Below, piece after piece: positions 58,041 to 64,000 of a DNA stretch of 64,000 nt (the stretch's first letter is position 1; every line of letters begins with the position of its first letter). The stretch lies in contig CM054116.1 of NCBI GenBank assembly GCA_028673005.1, positions 70,569,315 to 70,633,314 on the forward strand. Direction: 5' to 3'. Source of the DNA: Tanypteryx hageni (lineage: Eukaryota > Arthropoda > Insecta > Odonata > Petaluridae). The notes beneath the pieces are model-generated. The model saw only the letters and a list, made by a program, of their open reading frames with translations, had not been told where the DNA came from and ran no database searches. The translations under genes and the position numbers were made by a program.

Positions 58041-60240
58041 AAATTACTAAATATTGACCATTGGCATTAAAATATACACTAAACTACGGTTAACTTTGAT
58101 TTATAAGCGTTTTTCTTTTATAAACGTACGCAGTCGGTCAGACGTACTCGTATATGAGAAAGTTTGTGCAATGTATATTGCGCCGTTTATTTATTACTAC
58201 TTCCCCACTGGTGTTCTTTCGAGATGTGGAAGCTTTTAATAACTAAATTGTTTCGGCAGTACCGCGGAGCCTCGGAATTAAATTTACAATAAAAATCTCT
58301 TAGTTTCTTTCACTTTCTTATATAAACTTGAATACTTTTTCGCCAATTGAATTCTTTTTGTAGTCCTAAATTATTTCTTCCAAATCGCAAAAATAGCAGT
58401 CTGCCTTTATTTTTAATTTTTTTATTTAACGTCCAATCTGATTCAGAATATCTATTTGAAAGATTTTTTTGCTATAATTAATAATTTGAGTTAATGTTCC
58501 GTTAGAAATTGAATTATTAAAACTAAAACACTGAAAATGAGAAATTATCCTTTTAATTATCTCCGTTTCAATTCGCAGCATTTATACTGAAAATTCAGAA
58601 GAATTAATTTACGATTTCGATGTAAATGAGGACAATATTAAAAAAAAATTATTCCTTTTTACAGAGCTATTAATTAAGAATTTTAATTCGAGAATTATTT
58701 TGAAATGACAAAACTTTTCATAATTATTGCAGAAATACTTCCCCTTAAAGCCCTTTAAAAATATGCCAATGAAATGAAATTTATTTATTAAGCGCGCGAA
58801 AAATCAAAAATTTGACGGGTGCTCTTAAGACCTGATTTTCATATATTTAAATAATCTCAGGAGCAAATGGAACTTTTATTAGATAGGATATCATTATTAG
58901 AATTTCAAGAATATACGGGTAGAGAGTAATCCCAAAATGAGGAACACATTGGTAACCAGTTGCAAAAATAATATCTTCCAAAGATTTTCTTCATAGCTTT
59001 CTGTGACTGTGGTTTCAGAAATCAAAAATTATATAGGATATAAATATCAACTTTAATGTGCAATGCCAATTGGAATATTTATCTTCACTTCTGAAAAATT
59101 AGTTTGATGATGTTCAAAATGAAATCACTTGGTCAAAAATGAATGGTATTTTAAAATCAGTTATTCTCATTTTTCAAGTGCACATAATTAATTATCTTAA
59201 AAAAACCTCCCTGTTCATTTTTATCTCAACTAAAAATTTCAAGTTCAGATGTGAAAATGCGCTGGCTTTGATAAAAAAACAAGATAAAAATTTCAAAATG
59301 TGTAGTAGACTATGTAGTGTAAGTGTATTGAACAGTGTCGTCAGTATGTTTGTAAACACAATATTAACAAATATTTCACAACGTTATTGATGTCTAAGGT
59401 AAATTTGTCAATTTAGCCTATCAAATTATTATCGTGATCACGAACGAAGGTAATGTGAATTATCTCCTACCATTATGTTATATTCCTTAATTTTGTTATA
59501 TTCGGTTTCGATCGAATGCCTTGCTTGACCTGACCCAAAATTCGAGATAAGAATTTTCTTGGGAGTGACATAACGAGAAAGGGCCTTGGAGGAACCACGG
59601 AAAGAACGTGAGATATGCAGAATCGAGGAAGGCATTGTTAGGATAAAATTCTTATACATATTGGGAACATGGCCGATTTGAAGAGGAAGTTTTCATGGCC
59701 AGTCCTATCATAATGATTTTAAGATGATCAAGAGAAGATTGACACAGGGAACAACGGTTTGGGGGGAAGCGCACGTCAACAACTTAAAAGTAGACACGAA
59801 GCCAGGAAAACAGCATTTACGTCCTATTATTATTGCGTAATTTTAAATTTTAACTTGAGATGGATCGAGTTAGTGTGAGTAGCTAATTCCAAGCTCCCTA
59901 CGATTCTTTAAAAAGATACCCGAAAACAGCTCAACAAAACAATAAAAATGACGCAAAGATTTGGACACTTTGCATTCTTATTCGACAAGTGACCCCAGAT
60001 AAAAAATTTGGTACTATTAAGAGTAAAATCTCATCTATGTACGTATAAAATGTTACCAATGCCAAAGAAATTATACCTCGTTTCGCTTGTAGTATCGTCT
60101 GAAATAATTATCTCACCGAATGTAAGAAATGCCGACCTACAGAATGAACAGACTACAGATAAAATTATTAACAAAACCACGCATGTCCAAAGGAATGATA
60201 TGCACGTGGAAGTTAAGGACGCATACAATTCCACAAGAAA
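58041..60240. other. AT-rich non-coding DNA, no gene seen
   Basis: Very AT-rich, stops in all frames. Short frames of 61-83 codons lack domains. No element termini recognised. Confidence 0.55.
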
Positions 60241-61235
60241 TGGTTAGCATACGTACGACGCGGAAAATGTTCGCAATTGAGACGAAAAGAACGCGAGCCC
60301 CGCCTTAATCGTGACGCCTGTTCTCGAACCTCGACTGGAAGAGAGAGAGAGAGAGGGAATGGGAGAGAGGGAGAGAGAACGATTTCAATGTTGAAATGAG
60401 TTCGAATCCGAGACAAGCCGCTTCGTCCGCCCTTTCCGAAGACGACAGACGGCCACGCTTCCCTCGAGATCTTCCGTCTGCGGAGATTTTTATAATGTAA
60501 AGACTCGCAAATTGCGAGCGGTCTAACTGACCATGATCCGCAAATCCTTTTTTAAAAACTCCGAAACTAGATCGAGCGTGCGATAGGACGGAAGGGAAAT
60601 TAACTTATCCGGCAGATTGCATTCGTCACGCGAAAGATTTTCCTGTTCTTTATCCGACGAGAACGAAACATCTCGAAGGTGGAAATAAAAAAAGTCGTAG
60701 AGGGAAAGAAAGAAAAAGGAAAAAACGTTACAGGCAACCTCGAGAAATTTCGTTAGGATATATATTTTTTTCTGGAAACTGTTGTGTCGGAAATGGAAAA
60801 GCTGGATAGCGGTATCGAGAGAGGGAATAAGAGAGGGGCGGATTGACTATGACGGTGGCGAAATTTCTAGGAAAACGCAAGCCAGTTATAATAAGGGCGT
60901 AGGCTGGCTGAGGAAATGGGAAGAGAACGTTAAAGAGGAAATGGAAAGGGAAGCAGAGAGAGAGGTACGGAAAGGCAAGAAAGAGAGAAAGATGTGAAGA
61001 GAGAGAGAGGCTCATATGCGAGCGAAGGACGAAAGGGGAGATATTATGGAAGGAGAGGGGCTTGGAATGTCAGAGGGGTTGGGAGAGAAGGGTGGGAAGT
61101 GGAGAAGATGGAGGAGAAGAATGAGGAATGGGATATCGCCCAAGGGCCCGTTAACTTCAAAGCGGAGGAGGAAGATAATGAGAATGGGAAAATACTCGAC
61201 AATTTGGCGGAGGAATAAAAGGACAAAAGGTTGTG
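60241..61235. other. CpG- and purine-rich block
   Basis: CpG-rich at 60240-60560 with a (GA)n patch at 60338-60378. Purine-rich on plus at 60780-61210 (gagagg, ggaggaag units). Several frames stay open by composition. No domain. Confidence 0.5.
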
Positions 61236-62040
61236 AGATTCTCCCGTTGGCTATCTATTATTATTTTCCCTGGAGTAAAACACGAAATATGCTTTACGTG
61301 AGCTATAAATATATTTCGGAGGTATATTTACCTTGAAATAATTTTGAAATCCTTCAAAATATTATTTTTAATATCAGATGTTAGAATTCTTTCATGATAG
61401 CTTGATGTTAATGTATGTTCGATGCCCAAAAATAATGTATTATTATCTTCGCTGACAACAAGTCTATTAGCAAGTTAAACATATAGTGTCTTTATTATAT
61501 CATATAAATAATACCATTTCTTTAAATCTATCACTTCCGAGAAAATTCTAAAAAAGCTGCACGAAAAGCGATATAACAGTTAATCAACAGCTCTACTAAT
61601 GAACAGACGATAAGAATAGGCCAAAAAGAACGTCAACTGTAAATGTGTTATCACAACGTAAGATTATAATATTTGTCCTCCGCAAGGGAAAAATTTAATT
61701 AATCGCCTTTAAAGTGAGGGACGCTTAATGATGTCACGGCAATCTTTTATATAATATTTTTATATTGCAAGTCACATGCGCGTGCCGTCATGATCCGAAC
61801 TGTACTTTCTAGAATCAAAAGGAAGCGATGGCGTTGTAAGAAAACAGTTAACGATGAGATGGGAAAGAAAGATGGAGATTGTGTACGTGCGTGTGTGAAT
61901 TGCGTTTTTATTGGTGTGCTTGTGCGTGCGACTATAAGTGGAAGGAAGGAACAGGTGGAACAGAATAGTGGGAGAAGGTTCTTGGGTGGCGGACTGTTGG
62001 ATAAGGAAGGAAAAGATCAAGGGCATTCTCTTCGTCGTAT
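61236..62040. other. AT-rich then mixed non-coding DNA
   Basis: No gene. Around 61880-61930 lies a short GTGCGTGTG-rich patch. Confidence 0.5.
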
Positions 62041-62044
62041 TCCA

Positions 62045-62275
62045 GCCATCCTACCACCCCTCCCTCTTCCTTCGCAGCCTCCCTACCGCCTCTCCCTCCT
62101 CCCCCCTCTCTCTCCCTCCCTCTCCCTCCTCCGCCCCCGCCTCCTTAACTCTCACTCTCTCTGTCCACCCTCCCCACCTACTCCTTTCGCCTTCTTCTCC
62201 CCCTGCGGCCCCTCGCAACCCCCCCTCTTCCCCACACCCCCTCCCTGCCACCAATACCTCCCTCCCTGAGAAAGA
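62045..62275 (+). repeat. pyrimidine-rich low-complexity tract
   Basis: Plus strand is CCTCCCTC-type sequence, the opposite strand bias from the other tracts except 18247-18446. Frames of 136-168 codons through it are P/S/L-rich on plus or G/E/R-rich on minus and are artefacts. Confidence 0.8.
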
Positions 62276-62531
62276 GAGACCCCACGTCTCTCCAGCCGCC
62301 GCTGTCTCCACGCCCAGTTGCGTTGTAGCCCCCGTGTGGAAGAGGAAGGTGTTTTCGCTGGCTCTTGGTGCCGCCTTTCCGAACGAGGGAGGAGACTTCG
62401 CCAGCGGAGGAGATTGTGAAAGCCCAGAGGGGATCCCCGAGTGAAAAATCGTTCTCGCCACGAGCAGTCCTCCAGTACGTGCACTTTTAAAGAAAAGTTA
62501 TTAATTGTACAAGAAAATTTCAAATCTTCGC
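62276..62531 (+). other. candidate untranslated exon ending in a splice donor
   Basis: CpG-rich sequence follows the pyrimidine tract and ends at a full donor match, GCG|GTAAGT-like with GTAAGT at 62532-62537. A second donor-like TTTTAG|GTAAGG has its GT at 62873. No conserved protein is encoded. As with 5160-5413 and 18447-18732, this could be a 5' untranslated exon, but the support is signal matching only. Confidence 0.2.
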
Positions 62532-63660
62532 GTAAGTCTCATCTGCGGGTTGTGCTTTCCTCTGCTTCCTATTCTTCTTATTCTCTGTGCGGACGTTATT
62601 TTTTTAACCTGTGCTTGTGCCTGTGAGAGTGGATATGTTATGAAATGTTTGATTTACTAGAGAGAGGGGAGAGAGAAAAATATGGGAGGAAAGCGTTGTG
62701 TGAGTGTGAGTGTGTGGGATATTAATGCATACTTCGTATAGAAAAACCGTCGCTTTTTTCTTTCTCTCTCTCTTCGCCGCCGGAGGTCTTTCGCTACGGA
62801 GGTCTGGTGTCCAGGAGACAGTCTTTTTTCTGTCGGGGTTTTAAAGTTTTTTATTACCGTGACGTATTTTAGGTAAGGTTTTGTGGCACTGTGTTTTGGT
62901 TTGTTTTATTTTCCTCCGGGTTAACAGTGAAAGTATGGCGAATGTGTTAGGCCCCGTCGTTTTTTTCGACGTGTTAGCAGTAAAAGCAGTCTCGCGCAAA
63001 TGGTTTTTCAAAAGAGCATCTTTGTATCGGTCATTTAGCGTCAATGATTATGCGCCGTTACATGAAGTTAAGTCGTAATTAACGCCAGAAATTTTCAGTA
63101 TAATTTGAGTAAACATTATGAGTTATGGCTGAAACCAAAGGAATTTGTTCTTGTGTCACGATTTGCGATAAATATCGTCGGAAATTCATTCCTTGAGACT
63201 AACCCAAGGAAACTTATTGGCAGTCGACAAACATGCTTCTAAGAAATTCGTGATTTTATGGTATTATGAAATACTAAGACTCTTTAACTTCTTCAATCGA
63301 TAAATTTACAGAATAAATAATAGGCGAATATATATGTACTTATAGTACATAAATACAAGAGCACAATAATAAATTAGCATCGCAGGGACCTGATTATCAA
63401 TAGCTGGCTTACCGAAGCAAATTTTAACGAATTGTCTACGGTAATGTAGACTTTCAAGAATTGGATATTTGTTATTTTGTAGACATTCGTAAAATGTACA
63501 TTTAATCATTCCATACGTAAAGCAACGAGACGCGCCACCATCTTATCTATTTCTCAGGACTAGATTTCATTTTTCTGTTCGATTTATGTAGATTGCAGAA
63601 TATACTATTATGGTAATTAAATTACTCCAAAGTATGACATCACACACGACACGCACATGA
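62532..63660. other. non-coding DNA, possibly intronic
   Basis: CpG falls away after about 62880. A 65-codon plus frame at 62881-63078 has non-repetitive content but no recognised family. The rest is AT-rich. Confidence 0.4.
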
Positions 63661-63664
63661 ACTT

Positions 63665-63765
63665 TCGTGCCTCTGTCGGGATGTGAACCCACAATTCCCT
63701 GCGTCCGCTGTCTCAGATCGGTTCGCTCTCAATGACTCCGGAGGTCGTCTCGAATTACGGAAGAT
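63665..63765 (-). mobile_element. tRNA-derived SINE head or tRNA pseudogene (minus strand)
   Basis: On minus, an A-box-like region gagagcgaaccgatctgaga (about 63733-63714) precedes a B-box-like GTGGGTTCACATCCC (about 63693-63679). Spacing is tRNA-like. No CCA-adjacent acceptor stem closes. Probably a SINE head; the body would lie leftward, to about 63600. Confidence 0.5.
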
Positions 63766-64000
63766 GGTGGTTGTGTTGTTTTCTCATTCGAAAGGTAACG
63801 CCAAGGTTCGAAGTCCTTGTGAATGCTGATCAGTGTATAAAGTAATTGGTGCGTTCGATATTCGACATAGAGATGTTATCATTCTCACTGGTTTTTATTA
63901 AAAATCCGTAGCGGTTCCTCAAGTTAAGCATGGTTGACGCATCTCTTTTGACAGATAGTTAACTAGACCATTCTTTAAAAGTTAACGTATTTTTCACTGC
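63766..64000. other. non-coding DNA to window end
   Basis: No feature recognised. Confidence 0.5.

Noticed and set aside
62051..62461. Frames of 136-168 codons at 61.9-62.5 kb on both strands
   Set aside because: They run through the CCTCCC tract and are proline/serine or glycine/glutamate low-complexity.
1..64000. CRISPR array, operons, phage or plasmid genes
   Set aside because: No regularly spaced direct repeats with unique spacers, no ribosome-binding-site-linked gene runs, and all context is eukaryotic.

Overview
The window is a gene-poor stretch of animal nuclear DNA, most likely from an arthropod (insect or chelicerate). The evidence is AT-rich intergenic or intronic sequence, long (AT)n, (GA)n and (GTCT)n microsatellites, and no operon-like gene packing. 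It also holds a mix of mobile elements typical of arthropods: hAT, Tigger/pogo, piggyBac and mariner DNA transposons, a CR1/Jockey-type LINE and tRNA-derived SINEs. The species cannot be named from the sequence alone.

I found no complete protein-coding host gene. Every long open frame is either low-complexity (the purine-rich or pyrimidine-rich tracts stay open by composition) or a broken transposon protein. Recognisable protein remnants are a piggyBac transposase C-terminal half (about 11.1-11.7 kb, minus), a Tigger transposase C-terminus (about 11.8-12.0 kb, plus), the C-terminal part of a LINE reverse transcriptase polyprotein (19.5-20.2 kb, plus), a mariner transposase N-terminal half (44.0-44.6 kb, minus), and a weak Harbinger-like motif (28.5 kb).

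Layout: 0-4 kb is AT-rich with one CpG/purine block. 4.2-4.8 kb is one hAT element nested inside another. 5.0-7.5 kb is CpG/purine-rich with a possible noncoding exon and a SINE. 7.8-9.2 kb has a tandem repeat and an inverted pair of related reading frames split by a hAT. 11-15 kb is the densest transposon cluster: a Tigger/piggyBac composite, a TATCGATA-rich element, a hAT MITE, and a dispersed repeat carrying a long-TIR insertion. 18-21 kb has a candidate noncoding exon, the LINE and a perfect 59-bp inverted repeat. 23-28 kb has strongly strand-asymmetric purine tracts. 28-33 kb has LINE, SINE and Tigger fragments. 36-39 kb has the second copy of the dispersed repeat. 43-45 kb has a purine tract and the mariner. 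46-58 kb is mainly AT-rich, with a hAT, a SINE and a tandem duplication. 60-63 kb has purine/pyrimidine tracts and possible transcribed 5' sequence.

The most informative observations are structural. Several target-site duplications define transposon boundaries to the base. One insertion can be compared with an uninserted copy 24 kb away and shows no target-site duplication. A piggyBac transposase fragment sits inside Tigger termini. A protein-coding-like segment is present twice in convergent orientation and is unidentified. The recurring arrangement of a purine/pyrimidine tract followed by CpG-rich sequence and a splice-donor-like site may mark untranslated first exons of genes whose coding exons lie outside the window.
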